Shown piece by piece: positions 1 through 7,558 of a stretch of 16,798 nucleotides of DNA. Made by a program: the position numbers and the translations under genes. Source of the stretch: JBAZKK01 sp964456925 (GTDB lineage: Bacteria > Omnitrophota > Gorgyraeia > Gygaellales > Profunditerraquicolaceae). The stretch's first letter is position 1. Each line of letters opens with the position of its first letter. The stretch spans positions 1-16,798 of the forward strand of contig CAYWCX010000026.1 in assembly GCA_964456925.1 (NCBI GenBank), written 5' to 3'. The notes beneath the pieces are model-generated. The model did no database searches. It was not told where the DNA came from and was given only the letters and a program-made list of their open reading frames with translations.

Positions 1-120
1 CATATCAATACCGGCCTTATCCACCAGCGATGCCAGGGGATAATCGTAGGCGGTGAGCATGGTAAGTTTCCCACCCGTCTTTTTCCTGCCGGTAATATCG
101 CTGATTTTTATTTTTTCCAT
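1..120 (-). CDS. panB: PanB, 3-methyl-2-oxobutanoate hydroxymethyltransferase (N-terminal 40 residues only)
   Basis: Reverse-complement translation from the ATG at 120-118 gives 40 residues, starting MEKIKISDITGRKK and containing LTMLTAYDYPLASLVDKAGI, then the window ends. The TAYDYPxAxxxDxAGID segment is the characteristic first strand and helix of ketopantoate hydroxymethyltransferase, which makes ketopantoate from 2-oxoisovalerate and methylenetetrahydrofolate in the cytoplasm, the first committed step to pantothenate and CoA. The gene is cut by the window edge, not visibly broken. A GAGAGG Shine-Dalgarno sequence (rc of 123-128) overlaps the stop codon of the Nramp gene, and the gap to it is 7 bp, so co-transcription is likely. 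PanE, which uses the product of PanB, lies upstream in the same gene run. Identification is by motif recognition over a short fragment. Confidence 0.88.
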   Translation of the reverse strand, partial: MEKIKISDITGRKKTGGKLTMLTAYDYPLASLVDKAGIDM

Positions 121-127
121 CGCCTCT

Positions 128-1369
128 CTATTTAATAAAGCCGGTAAATAACAGCACGAGGGATAATCCGATCATTGCTACTACCGTTAACACCGCAAAA
201 AAGTTGTAGATTCTGGAATTAGTGTAATTACCCATTAGGCGTTTGTTGTTTACCAGCAAGAGCATGAATATCAAGACAAAAGGCAGAAGGATTCCGTTGG
301 TGGCCTGGGAAATTAACATAATGGGTATAAGCTTGACATTCGGAATAAGGATTACCGCAGCGCCGATAATGATGATAATGGTATAAAGCAGATAAAACTG
401 CGGGGCTTCGCGGAAACGGCGGTTAACCCCCACCTCCCAGCCCATACCTTCGCACACCGAATAGGCGGTTGATAAAGGCAGGATACAGGCGGAGAATATC
501 GAGGCATTCAGCAGCCCGAAAGCAAAAAGGTAAAAACAATACTTTCCTGCCAGGGGCCGGAGCGCCAGGGCAGCGTCTTTGGCGGTCTCAATGCGTATCC
601 CGTTCCTAAAAAGGGTGTTGGCGCAGACCACCACGATGAAAATCGCGACGATATTGACGATAAAAGTGCCGATAATGACGTCCAGACGGCTGTATTTGTA
701 ATCCTTTAATTTTATCTCCTTTTCCACTACCGAGGACTGCTGGTAAAACTGCATCCAGGGCGCGATGGTAGTCCCAATTACGCCCATAAGCATCAGGATA
801 TAACCCCGGTTGAATTGAAAAGACGGCTTGATGCTTTCGGTTAAAACATCGTTCCAATCGGGCTTGGAGAGAAAGCCGGAAATAACGTAGGAAAGATAAA
901 ACAGGCAGGCCACCAGAAACACCTTCTCTACTGATTTGTAGGTGCCTTTTACGATGAGCCACCATACCGCTAAGGCGCACAGCGGCACCAGGATATATTT
1001 GCTCATCCCGAATAATTCGGCGCTGGCGGCAATCCCGGCAAATTCCGAGATGGTGTTGAAGATATTGGAAAAAATCAGGACAATCATGGCGTAGAAGGTA
1101 ACCCTTACCCCGAACTCCTCGCGGATAAGGTCTGCCAGTCCCTTGCCCGTTACCACTGCCATACGGCTGCACATCTCCTGAATAATCACCAGGGCAATAA
1201 TGATCGGGACGAACGACCATAAGAGCGAATACCCGAAGTGCGCTCCGGCTACGGAATAAGTCGTGATACCGCCGGCATCGTTATCAACGTTGGCGGTAAT
1301 GATGCCCGGCCCCATAACCGAGAGAAATATGACGATGTTCAGCCAGAACTTTCTTAATCCTTTTTTCAT
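128..1369 (-). CDS. Nramp-family divalent metal permease with non-canonical metal site (NRMT-like)
   Basis: 413 residues with about eleven hydrophobic segments and the Nramp/SLC11 fold signature. In TM1 the motif usually read as DPGN is D31-A-G-G34 (within ANVDNDAGG), followed by the family-typical AGAxFGYSLLW. In TM6 the usual MPH is A203-P-W205 (within GTTIAPWMQF), followed by the QQSSVVEK stretch. The metal-coordinating Asp is therefore kept, while the Asn, Met and His positions are replaced. Canonical Mn/Fe Nramp proteins rely on the Asn and Met ligands; Nramp-related magnesium transporters (NRMTs) are known to lack them. I therefore infer Mg2+ or another hard divalent cation as substrate, not Mn/Fe. 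The start codon overlaps the stop of the preceding MgtE-N/CBS gene (ATGA), implying coupled translation and probable functional partnership. Family assignment is firm; substrate is inference. Confidence 0.92.
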   Translation of the reverse strand: MKKGLRKFWLNIVIFLSVMGPGIITANVDNDAGGITTYSVAGAHFGYSLLWSFVPIIIALVIIQEMCSRMAVVTGKGLADLIREEFGVRVTFYAMIVLIFSNIFNTISEFAGIAASAELFGMSKYILVPLCALAVWWLIVKGTYKSVEKVFLVACLFYLSYVISGFLSKPDWNDVLTESIKPSFQFNRGYILMLMGVIGTTIAPWMQFYQQSSVVEKEIKLKDYKYSRLDVIIGTFIVNIVAIFIVVVCANTLFRNGIRIETAKDAALALRPLAGKYCFYLFAFGLLNASIFSACILPLSTAYSVCEGMGWEVGVNRRFREAPQFYLLYTIIIIIGAAVILIPNVKLIPIMLISQATNGILLPFVLIFMLLLVNNKRLMGNYTNSRIYNFFAVLTVVAMIGLSLVLLFTGFIK

Positions 1370-2685
1370 GGGGCAAGCTTGGGTTTGATTTTCTTAAGCC
1401 TTCTCCAGGCAATGGAAATCACCTGGCTTAAGATATCATCCACGGTAATAATCCCCTGCATTACGTTATTCTCATCCACGACCGGGATAGCGTAGTATTT
1501 ATACTTGTCCATAAGGTACGCTACTTCCTTTACGGAACTGTCCGGATGTACGAAATAGGTCTTGGGGAACATCGCCTTGGCCAGCGGTTCCTGGGGGTTA
1601 GTCGAAAGCATACGCCGTAGATTTGTCGAGCCGATAAGGTGGTGGCTTTCGTCTACAATGTAAACAAACTGCACTGGCTCTATTTTAAAAACACGCTCTT
1701 TAATCTGGCGCAGCGCTTCCTCTATTATTACATCCTGGGTAAAGGAGATATATTCGGCGGTCATCAACCCGCCGGCAGAATCGCTGGAATACCCCAGTAA
1801 TTGCGAAAGCTTGCGGGCGTTCTTGCTTTCCAAGAGATTGAGGAGCTCTTCGGTTTTATTACGGGGTAATCTCTCTAAAAAGTCCGTTGCCTCATCGGAA
1901 GGAATATTATTAATGATATCCGCCGCCTCTTTAATATCCAGTTCCTCGAGCCAGGACTTTTGAGTCTTGAAATCGACGTTCATAAAAATCTTGGCGCGGG
2001 TGGTGAGGTCCAGGGATTTAAAAAGCGCGATCTGGCGCTTGAGGTCTAAATCCAGGAATATCTCTCCGAGGTCAGCAGCAGGGATAGCCAGCAACTGTTT
2101 ATGCGGAACATTAACCTTGATGGTCATGCTTACCGGATTGATGGATAGCGGTTGGATATACTTCCAGGAGATAAGGTGTTCCTTCTTCAGGTACGCGGCG
2201 TTTTTTCTGAAAAGCCCGACTATAAAATCCACCGGCCCTTCAAAACCGAGCCGGCGCACCAACCCCTTGAGGCTTATGTCGACATGGGCAACCATCAGGG
2301 AATTCTCTACTATCAAGAGGTGGATATCGTTAACGCGGATAACCTTATGGTTAGATGTATCCACCACCTGCTGGTCGAGGATATCTCGGCGCAGGGTAAG
2401 TTCCTCTTTGTTGTCGTGCTTCTCGCTGAATGTCAGGCCGCTTGCGTCTATGCCGATACGCACTTCGTTTTTATAGATGCCTGCGACATCCGACCACGGT
2501 ACCGTTGCATACTTGCGGTTAGGAAAACCCTTGCGGATAATCAGGCAATAGGATTGCGGATAGACTATCGTCGGCTTGACGATGATATCATAGATCCGTC
2601 CGGCCTGCCTGTCGTTTTTGTCAAAAACCGGCAGTTCCAGAAGCTGCGAAAAATAAATGAACATCTGCTGCGGGCCGTTAAGCAT
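1366..2685 (-). CDS. PRC-barrel / MgtE N-domain / CBS-pair protein, soluble, probable regulator of the adjacent Nramp permease
   Basis: 439 residues without a transmembrane segment. From the N-terminus: a PRC-barrel-like domain (about 10-85, with AGRIYDIIVKP), a second PRC-like region (about 95-180), an MgtE intracellular N-type helical repeat domain (about 200-300, with EAADIINNIPSDEATDFLERL), and a CBS pair (about 308-425, with SAGGLMTAEYISFTQD opening CBS1 and AIPVVDENNVMQGIITVDD in CBS2). This is the cytosolic gating half of the magnesium channel MgtE, but the MgtE membrane domain is absent. In MgtE the N and CBS domains bind Mg2+ and close the pore. Here the next gene, overlapping by 4 bp, is a different transporter (Nramp), so the module probably senses Mg2+ for that permease. 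Starts at residue 1 or Met8 are both possible; neither has a strong Shine-Dalgarno. The ATG is 1 nt after the apbE stop. Confidence 0.85.
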   Translation of the reverse strand: MLNGPQQMFIYFSQLLELPVFDKNDRQAGRIYDIIVKPTIVYPQSYCLIIRKGFPNRKYATVPWSDVAGIYKNEVRIGIDASGLTFSEKHDNKEELTLRRDILDQQVVDTSNHKVIRVNDIHLLIVENSLMVAHVDISLKGLVRRLGFEGPVDFIVGLFRKNAAYLKKEHLISWKYIQPLSINPVSMTIKVNVPHKQLLAIPAADLGEIFLDLDLKRQIALFKSLDLTTRAKIFMNVDFKTQKSWLEELDIKEAADIINNIPSDEATDFLERLPRNKTEELLNLLESKNARKLSQLLGYSSDSAGGLMTAEYISFTQDVIIEEALRQIKERVFKIEPVQFVYIVDESHHLIGSTNLRRMLSTNPQEPLAKAMFPKTYFVHPDSSVKEVAYLMDKYKYYAIPVVDENNVMQGIITVDDILSQVISIAWRRLKKIKPKLAP

Positions 2686-2686
2686 C

Positions 2687-3595
2687 TTATTTAGCGATTA
2701 CGGTTAATTCAACCTCTTTAAAATTTTTCGCGAATTCCCTGCCCTTGCCTTCCCCGAGAACAAATACCGCAGTGGCAATAGCGTCGGCGGTGGTACAATC
2801 CGGAGCAATTACCGTAGCCGAGATTACTCCGGAATCCGCGGGGTAGCCGGTCCGGGGGTCAATGATATGCGCGTATCTCCTGTTGCCCTCTATAAAGAAC
2901 TGCCGGTAATCCCCAGAAGTCGCAATGGCGCGGTCTTTTAATTTTACGTAACCCGCAAAACCGAGTTTTCGGGGATCCTGTATCGCAATCTTCCAGGGCC
3001 TGCCCGACCTATCGCCCAGGCAGTAGATGTGCCCCCCGGCATTGACAAGGCAGCTTTTGATGCCGCGTTCTTTTAATTTCTTTACCGCACAGTCCACGGC
3101 AAAGCCTTTGCCGATTGCGCCGAGGTCAATCTTGACTCCCAAGACTTTAAATTTTACCACATTATTTTTATCATTAAAGATAATTTTATCCGAACCTACA
3201 TACCTTAACGCTTCTTTTATTTCGTCATCGGACGGAATGCGATAGGATTGCTGCGTGAACCCCCAGAGATCCATCAGGGGCACTACTGTAACATCAAAGG
3301 CGCCGCCGCTTAGCTGCCAAAATTCCTTTGATTTTTTAATAATGTAAAATGTCTCCGGGCTTACAGGAAGCTCTCCTTTTTTGTTTAAAAGCGCTACTTC
3401 GCTGTCATCCTTATATTTGCTAAGCAGGTTTTCGATTCTTTGTATTTCTTCAAAGACGATCCGGCTTGCCTGCCGGTCGCAAGAAACTACTTCTACCGTA
3501 GTGCCCATCAGAATCTGGGTATCTCTATAGACGGTACGGTCGCCGCAACCGCTTACTAAAAAAATGACCGAAATCAAAATTAATTTTATTCTCAT
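2687..3595 (-). CDS. apbE: ApbE-family FAD:protein FMN transferase, predicted lipoprotein
   Basis: 302 residues. A type II signal peptide is visible (basic MRIK, hydrophobic core, lipobox VSGC with Cys17), so the enzyme should be lipid-anchored on the outer face of the inner membrane or in the periplasm. ApbE motifs follow in order: MGTTVEV (30-36), FDVTVVPLMDLWGF (100-113), DLGAIGKGFAVD (157-168), LVNAGGHIYCLG (183-194), TSGDYRQFF (226-234), HIIDPRTGYP (243-252) and the Mg-binding TTADAIATA (268-276). The family covalently attaches FMN from FAD to Thr/Ser of target proteins such as NqrC, RnfG or extracellular flavin reductases; no target is encoded in this window. The length is normal for the family. 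The start overlaps the polX stop (ATGA). Confidence 0.93.
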   Translation of the reverse strand: MRIKLILISVIFLVSGCGDRTVYRDTQILMGTTVEVVSCDRQASRIVFEEIQRIENLLSKYKDDSEVALLNKKGELPVSPETFYIIKKSKEFWQLSGGAFDVTVVPLMDLWGFTQQSYRIPSDDEIKEALRYVGSDKIIFNDKNNVVKFKVLGVKIDLGAIGKGFAVDCAVKKLKERGIKSCLVNAGGHIYCLGDRSGRPWKIAIQDPRKLGFAGYVKLKDRAIATSGDYRQFFIEGNRRYAHIIDPRTGYPADSGVISATVIAPDCTTADAIATAVFVLGEGKGREFAKNFKEVELTVIAK

Positions 3596-5304
3596 TTCTT
3601 TTTTAAAAGCCCCGGAAAATCCTGCAACGGGCGGGTGTTAATTATGTCTTGTTTCTCAAGCCACCCTCTCCTAGCCATCGCCACCCCCAGCGTCATGGCG
3701 TCGAGAACTTCAATGGCATGGGCATCAGTGGTAACGGCGAGCTTTACCCCTGCCTCCTTGGCGCGGCGGCAGTTAGAGTCGTTAAAATCCAGGCGCTCTG
3801 GGAATGCATTAATTTCAAAATGGGTATTGGTGTCCCGCCCCACCTTAAATATTTCGTCAAAATCAATCTCGTAGGCTTCGCGCGTGCCCCAGAGCCGTCC
3901 GGTGGGATGGCCTATGATATGCACATAATTATTGCGGCAGGCCTTGATTATCCTTTTGGTGAGCTGCTGACGGCTCTGTTTAAACCCGCTGTGGATAGAG
4001 GCGATAACGAGGTCGAATTCCTTTAAGGCGTAATCCGGATAATCGAGATTGCCTTCGGAATCTATGTCCACCTCCGTGGCATACAGCACCCGAAAACCTT
4101 TCAGGTTCCTGTTTATCTTTTCGGTTTCAAGTTTTTTCTTCTTTAACTCGGAAAGACTCAAGCCGTTGGCTACCTTCAGACCCTGTGAGTGATCGGTAAC
4201 GGCGACATAAGAATAACCTTTTTGCCGGCAGGCGCGCGCAATCTCTTCGATGGAATTCTCGCCGTCCGACCAGCGCGAATGCACGTGCAGGTCGCCTTTG
4301 ATATCCTCGAGGCTTACCAGGTGCGGCAATGCGGATTTCAATGCCAGTTCCATCTCTCCGGTGTCCTCCCTTAACTCCGGCTCGATATAAGACATCCCGA
4401 ATAATTTAAAAATTTCCTCTTCACTCCTTCCGGCTACGAACTTATCCTTGCGAAAGATACCGTATTCATTGACCTTGAGGCCCTTTTTAATGGCTAACTG
4501 GCGCAGCTTGATGTTAAAACTTTTTGAGCCGGTAAAATAAACTAGCGCGGCGCCGAAGGACTTCTCCTCTACCACCCGGCAATCCACCTGTATACCGTCT
4601 TTGGTGCGCACCGAAGATTTAGTATGCCCTTGTGCCTGGATTTCTTTTACCAAAGGGATACCGACAAAGGTACGCATTACCTCGGCGGGCTTATCCGAGA
4701 CTACCAGGATATCGATATCGCGTACCGTATCTTTAGCCCGGCGCAGGCTGCCGGCAACCGCTATCTTCTTAACCGCGCCTGATTTTTCCAGCGGCCCGAC
4801 GAATTTATCCGCCACTGCCATCGCCTCTGCAAGGGTCATACGCTCCCTCCCCTTTTTAAGGAGCTCTATCCCCTTGGCAATATTTTCAATGGTTTTTTCC
4901 TTAATCCCGAAGATGCCTTCCAGTTTATGTGTCCGGATTGCCTTCTGGAGGCCGGCGATACTTTTTATTTTCAGTTTTTTGTATAAAAGCCCGGTGGTTT
5001 TGGGCCCGACGGAAGGAATATTCAATAATTCCAAAAGCCCCCTGGGCAGGCTTTTTTTCAGGTCCTGATAAAATTTAATCTTTCCGGTGTGATAAAATTC
5101 TTTAATCTTCTCTGAAAGGTCTTTGCCGATACCGGGGATATCGCTTAAACGGTCTTCTTTAATATAGGCCTCCAGATCGCCGGATAACCCTTCAATATTC
5201 TGTGCCGCGCGTTGATAGGCGCGGATGCGGAAAGGGTTGGCTCCCTTGATTTCAAGGATATCCGCAACCTCCCTGAATATCGTGCCGATTTCGTTATTTA
5301 TCAT
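3592..5304 (-). CDS. polX: Bacterial family X DNA polymerase with C-terminal PHP domain (PolX)
   Basis: 570 residues, the same size as well-known bacterial PolX proteins. The N-terminal 8-kDa and helix-hairpin-helix region (1-150) contains IPGIGKDLSEKI (56-67) and IPSVGPKTTGLLY (96-108). The Pol beta-like palm follows, with GSLRRAKDTVRDIDILV (185-201) carrying catalytic Asp196 and Asp198, and a third Asp at 241 (GIQVDCRVV). GSKSFNIKLR (259-268) matches the nucleotide-binding region. The C-terminal PHP phosphoesterase runs from about 335, with GDLHVHSRWSDGE, VAVTDHSQG, ASIHSGF, IIGHPTGRLWG, EINAFPERLD and TTDAHA, so its metal ligands appear intact. Known members do gap-filling synthesis, and the PHP domain gives 3'-5' exonuclease activity in base-excision-type repair. 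The start has no obvious Shine-Dalgarno; the gap after panE is 29 bp. The gene overlaps apbE by 4 bp. Confidence 0.96.
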   Translation of the reverse strand: MINNEIGTIFREVADILEIKGANPFRIRAYQRAAQNIEGLSGDLEAYIKEDRLSDIPGIGKDLSEKIKEFYHTGKIKFYQDLKKSLPRGLLELLNIPSVGPKTTGLLYKKLKIKSIAGLQKAIRTHKLEGIFGIKEKTIENIAKGIELLKKGRERMTLAEAMAVADKFVGPLEKSGAVKKIAVAGSLRRAKDTVRDIDILVVSDKPAEVMRTFVGIPLVKEIQAQGHTKSSVRTKDGIQVDCRVVEEKSFGAALVYFTGSKSFNIKLRQLAIKKGLKVNEYGIFRKDKFVAGRSEEEIFKLFGMSYIEPELREDTGEMELALKSALPHLVSLEDIKGDLHVHSRWSDGENSIEEIARACRQKGYSYVAVTDHSQGLKVANGLSLSELKKKKLETEKINRNLKGFRVLYATEVDIDSEGNLDYPDYALKEFDLVIASIHSGFKQSRQQLTKRIIKACRNNYVHIIGHPTGRLWGTREAYEIDFDEIFKVGRDTNTHFEINAFPERLDFNDSNCRRAKEAGVKLAVTTDAHAIEVLDAMTLGVAMARRGWLEKQDIINTRPLQDFPGLLKKK

Positions 5305-5333
5305 CGCGCTAATGCAAATCCCGCAGCAAAATT

Positions 5334-6287
5334 TTATCTTTCTACCGCTAAATTATAACTTGATTCAATGGTTTTGACTAAATCCACCAATACCGAATTT
5401 ACCGGGACGGCAATACCCAGTTCCTGTGCCTGACGCACAATCACGCCGTTAATAAAATCTATCTCGGTGCGTTTTTTTCTTAAAACGTCCTGCAGCATCG
5501 AAGAAATATTGTCTCTGGTCGCCTCGCACACCGCCTCTACCCTGGCTAAGGGGTCATCATAAAGAAGTTTAATGCGCTTTCTCTTGGCGACCCGGATTGC
5601 CTCAGTTACTGCTTCCCGCATAATCCTGCGGGTAGTCTCGAATTCCAGGAGACGGCCGTTGTTCAGGCGGGTAATGGCAGTCAGGGCATTGATGCCTACA
5701 TTGATAATAAGTTTAGACCATAGTAGCCCTTTGATGTCGCGCGAGATTCTGGTTTCAAGGCCCGCCTTATTAAAGACCTCGCGGATATGCCGCAGCTCTA
5801 CCGGGATTTTACCGTCGGGCCTTCCGACGATGGTCTCGCCTTTGCCGGCATGCCGGATACGGCCTGCCTCAAGAAGCGTAGCCCCGTGACTGGTAACCCC
5901 GCCGATGACCTTATCCTGTCCGACCACTTCGCTGATAATCTCGATATTGCCGATGCCGTTCTGCAGGGTCAGGACGCGGGTATCCTTGTCTACCAAAACC
6001 CTGGACTGGGTAATGGCATCGCGGGTATGGTAAGACTTCACGCAAATAACCAGGAGGTCTGCCCTGACGATTTCTTTGGGGTCGGCGGTAATCTTAACCC
6101 TGGACTGCCAATTGCCGGAAACCCCTTCTATCGCGATACCCTGCTCGTTTAATTTTCTGGCGCGTTCCTTATCTTTTTCCAGTAACCAGAGCTTGTCTTC
6201 GGATTTACCCGAAGCGCTATAAAGCCGGGATAAAAATCCTGCCAGAAGGCACCCCATTGCACCGCAACCCACGATTACTATCTTCAC
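5334..6287 (-). CDS. panE: 2-dehydropantoate 2-reductase (ketopantoate reductase)
   Basis: 317 residues. The N-terminal Rossmann motif MKIVIVGCGAMGCLLAGFLS has the GxGxxG NADP(H) loop. LQNGIGN (109-115), TSHGATLLEAGRIRHAGKGE (132-151) and SKLIINVGINALTAITRLNN (191-210) match ketopantoate reductase, with Lys192 in the position of the catalytic lysine. The enzyme reduces ketopantoate to pantoate with NADPH in the cytosol, directly following the PanB reaction; panB is found at the left edge of this window. The start codon is GTG (rc of 6285-6287), supported by a strong AAGGGGG Shine-Dalgarno about 8 nt upstream in the 13-bp gap after recO. A related reductase of the same ApbA/PanE fold with another substrate cannot be excluded, but the nearby panB supports the pantoate assignment. 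Confidence 0.9.
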   Translation of the reverse strand: MKIVIVGCGAMGCLLAGFLSRLYSASGKSEDKLWLLEKDKERARKLNEQGIAIEGVSGNWQSRVKITADPKEIVRADLLVICVKSYHTRDAITQSRVLVDKDTRVLTLQNGIGNIEIISEVVGQDKVIGGVTSHGATLLEAGRIRHAGKGETIVGRPDGKIPVELRHIREVFNKAGLETRISRDIKGLLWSKLIINVGINALTAITRLNNGRLLEFETTRRIMREAVTEAIRVAKRKRIKLLYDDPLARVEAVCEATRDNISSMLQDVLRKKRTEIDFINGVIVRQAQELGIAVPVNSVLVDLVKTIESSYNLAVER

Positions 6288-6289
6288 GC

Positions 6290-6300
6290 AGAACCCCCTT
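6290..6300 (-). promoter_or_regulatory. Strong ribosome binding site selecting the GTG start of panE
   Basis: On the minus strand the gap between recO and panE reads AAGGGGGTTCTGC before the GTG. The purine-rich core is a good match to the 16S anti-Shine-Dalgarno sequence at normal spacing. It decides for the GTG start, which is also exactly where the Rossmann fold should begin (MKIVIVG). Confidence 0.7.
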
Positions 6301-7095
6301 TTAACGCCGCGCGATTTTCTCCGGCCTAGCCGAACCCTTAACTTCAGGCTCGATTTTATCTAAAAACCGCTCGGATTTAAGCTCTCTGCCGAGGTGAAAC
6401 TCCAGGAAAGAATTGAGTATAATGCCGAGTTCTTTTTTTACCTGCGGGTTCATCCCCAGGTTAAGGTTTACCTTGAGGTTATTTCTTTCGATATAAAGTA
6501 TTGAGGCAATGGTGCCGCGGAAGATGTTTCTGGCCTTGATGTCTTTCTTATAACACGCACTACAGAGCAGCCCTCCCAGGATTAAACTGAACTTGGACTG
6601 GCTGTTTTCAATCTTTACCCCGCAAGAGACACAGGAATCAAAATGCGGCTTGAAACCTGAGAGCGCCAGCATCTTAATCTTAAAAATAGTCGCAATCTTT
6701 TCCGGGTTGCCGTTCATATCCAGTTCTCCCAGGCAGGCAAGGATAAGGTCGAAAACCTCCTCATTAACATCCTCCTGCGCCATAATCGCGCCTGTCAGTT
6801 CCATCATTAATCCGGCTGCCGTAATCCTGTCAATATTGCTGCGGATGCTGCGGAAGTCCTCCTTAAGGTCGCACTGCGAAACCAGATGCAGCGCGGAAGA
6901 GCGGTTTTTATAAAATATAAGTTCGTTATAGGAAAAGGGCTCGACATTACTGGCAAACTTCGCGGGCTCCTTCCTGATCCCCTTCAGGATGCCGCTCGTC
7001 TTGCCGAAATCCCGGGTATAGAAATTGGCAATCAGCGAGGTCTCGCGGAAATTATAACGGTTTAAGACTATTGCTTCGCTTTTCTGGATAGGCAT
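6301..7095 (-). CDS. recO: DNA repair protein RecO
   Basis: 264 residues. The N-terminal OB-fold region begins in the family-typical way: MPIQKSEAIVLNRYNFRETS, then YTRDFGKTSGILKGIRK. A helical domain follows, and a four-cysteine zinc site (C155-x2-C158 and C178-x2-C181; CVSCGVK and CSACYKK) lies where many RecO proteins carry one. RecO anneals SSB-coated DNA and, with RecR and RecF, loads RecA for recombinational repair. The ATG lies 28 bp inside the 3' end of ybeY, implying translational coupling; AAGGGGAA lies rather far upstream. Placement after ybeY resembles the phoH-pgpH-ybeY-dgkA-cdd-era-recO cluster of Firmicutes with the middle three genes missing. Confidence 0.92.
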   Translation of the reverse strand: MPIQKSEAIVLNRYNFRETSLIANFYTRDFGKTSGILKGIRKEPAKFASNVEPFSYNELIFYKNRSSALHLVSQCDLKEDFRSIRSNIDRITAAGLMMELTGAIMAQEDVNEEVFDLILACLGELDMNGNPEKIATIFKIKMLALSGFKPHFDSCVSCGVKIENSQSKFSLILGGLLCSACYKKDIKARNIFRGTIASILYIERNNLKVNLNLGMNPQVKKELGIILNSFLEFHLGRELKSERFLDKIEPEVKGSARPEKIARR

Positions 7096-7517
7096 TGAGA
7101 AAGCAGTTCCCCTTCTTTCTTTTGCATCAAAGTGCGCTCGTCTTTGTTTCCGTCGCGGTAGCCCAGAATATGCAACAGGCCGTGGATTACATAGAGGGCG
7201 AGTTCCCGGCGGGGCGTAGTTTTAAAAATGCGGGCATTGGAAAATGCGGCATCGCTTGAGATTACGATATCGGCAATAATACCTGAGGCGCCTTTTTCTT
7301 TCGGGCAGGTAAGGTCAAAGGCGATGACGTCGGTGGTGAGGTTTCGCCCGAGATAATTCAGGTTAACCTCCCGGATATCGCCGGCATTGACGAAACAAAA
7401 GGTAATTTCTCCGTCGGCGAAAACCTTCTCTTCCCCGAGGACGCGCCGGGCTATTCTTTTAATCCAGGCGGGCTGAATCAGCATCCTTTTCTGGAAATTT
7501 TTAATAACGACGTTCAT
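7068..7517 (-). CDS. ybeY: Endoribonuclease YbeY (16S rRNA maturation / ribosome quality control)
   Basis: 149 residues, normal for the UPF0054 family. It opens with MNVVIKNFQ, the usual first strand, which supports this ATG over the internal Met12. LNYLGRNLTTDVIAFDL (53-69) and GIIADIVISSDAA (79-91) are conserved YbeY segments. The metal site is HGLLHILGY with His112 and His116, but the third ligand position reads R121-D122 where the commonest form is D-H; an Asp at this place also occurs, from memory, in Bacteroidetes-type YbeY. YbeY acts on rRNA 3' ends and with the ribosome. Here it follows phoH and the HD membrane protein, a widely conserved association. There is no clear Shine-Dalgarno; instead TTTTACCTAAA lies just upstream. 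Confidence 0.95.
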   Translation of the reverse strand: MNVVIKNFQKRMLIQPAWIKRIARRVLGEEKVFADGEITFCFVNAGDIREVNLNYLGRNLTTDVIAFDLTCPKEKGASGIIADIVISSDAAFSNARIFKTTPRRELALYVIHGLLHILGYRDGNKDERTLMQKKEGELLSQCLSRKAKQ

Positions 7518-7520
7518 TTG

Positions 7521-7531
7521 TTTAGGTAAAA
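7521..7531 (-). repeat. TTTTACCTAAA element, copy 2 (upstream of ybeY)
   Basis: Second copy of the 11-mer, 3 nt before the ybeY ATG in the 41-bp gap after the HD-domain gene, preceded by CCCG. A shorter match (ACCTAAAG) also occurs shortly before the TTG start of phoH, but inside the end of the lipoprotein gene. No promoter-like pair of hexamers is obvious in this gap. Confidence 0.35.
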
Positions 7532-7558
7532 CGGGCTGAATTTAAGACAAGGCTATAG

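Noticed and set aside
606..1220. 204-residue minus-strand ORF inside the Nramp gene
   Set aside because: It overlaps a clear membrane transporter in another frame and its translation is Arg/Gly/His-rich low-sense sequence with no family resemblance.
1967..2694. Two plus-strand ORFs of 169 and 180 residues opposite the MgtE-N/CBS gene
   Set aside because: Both are antisense to a well-supported domain-rich gene, share no motif with known proteins, and are typical shadows.
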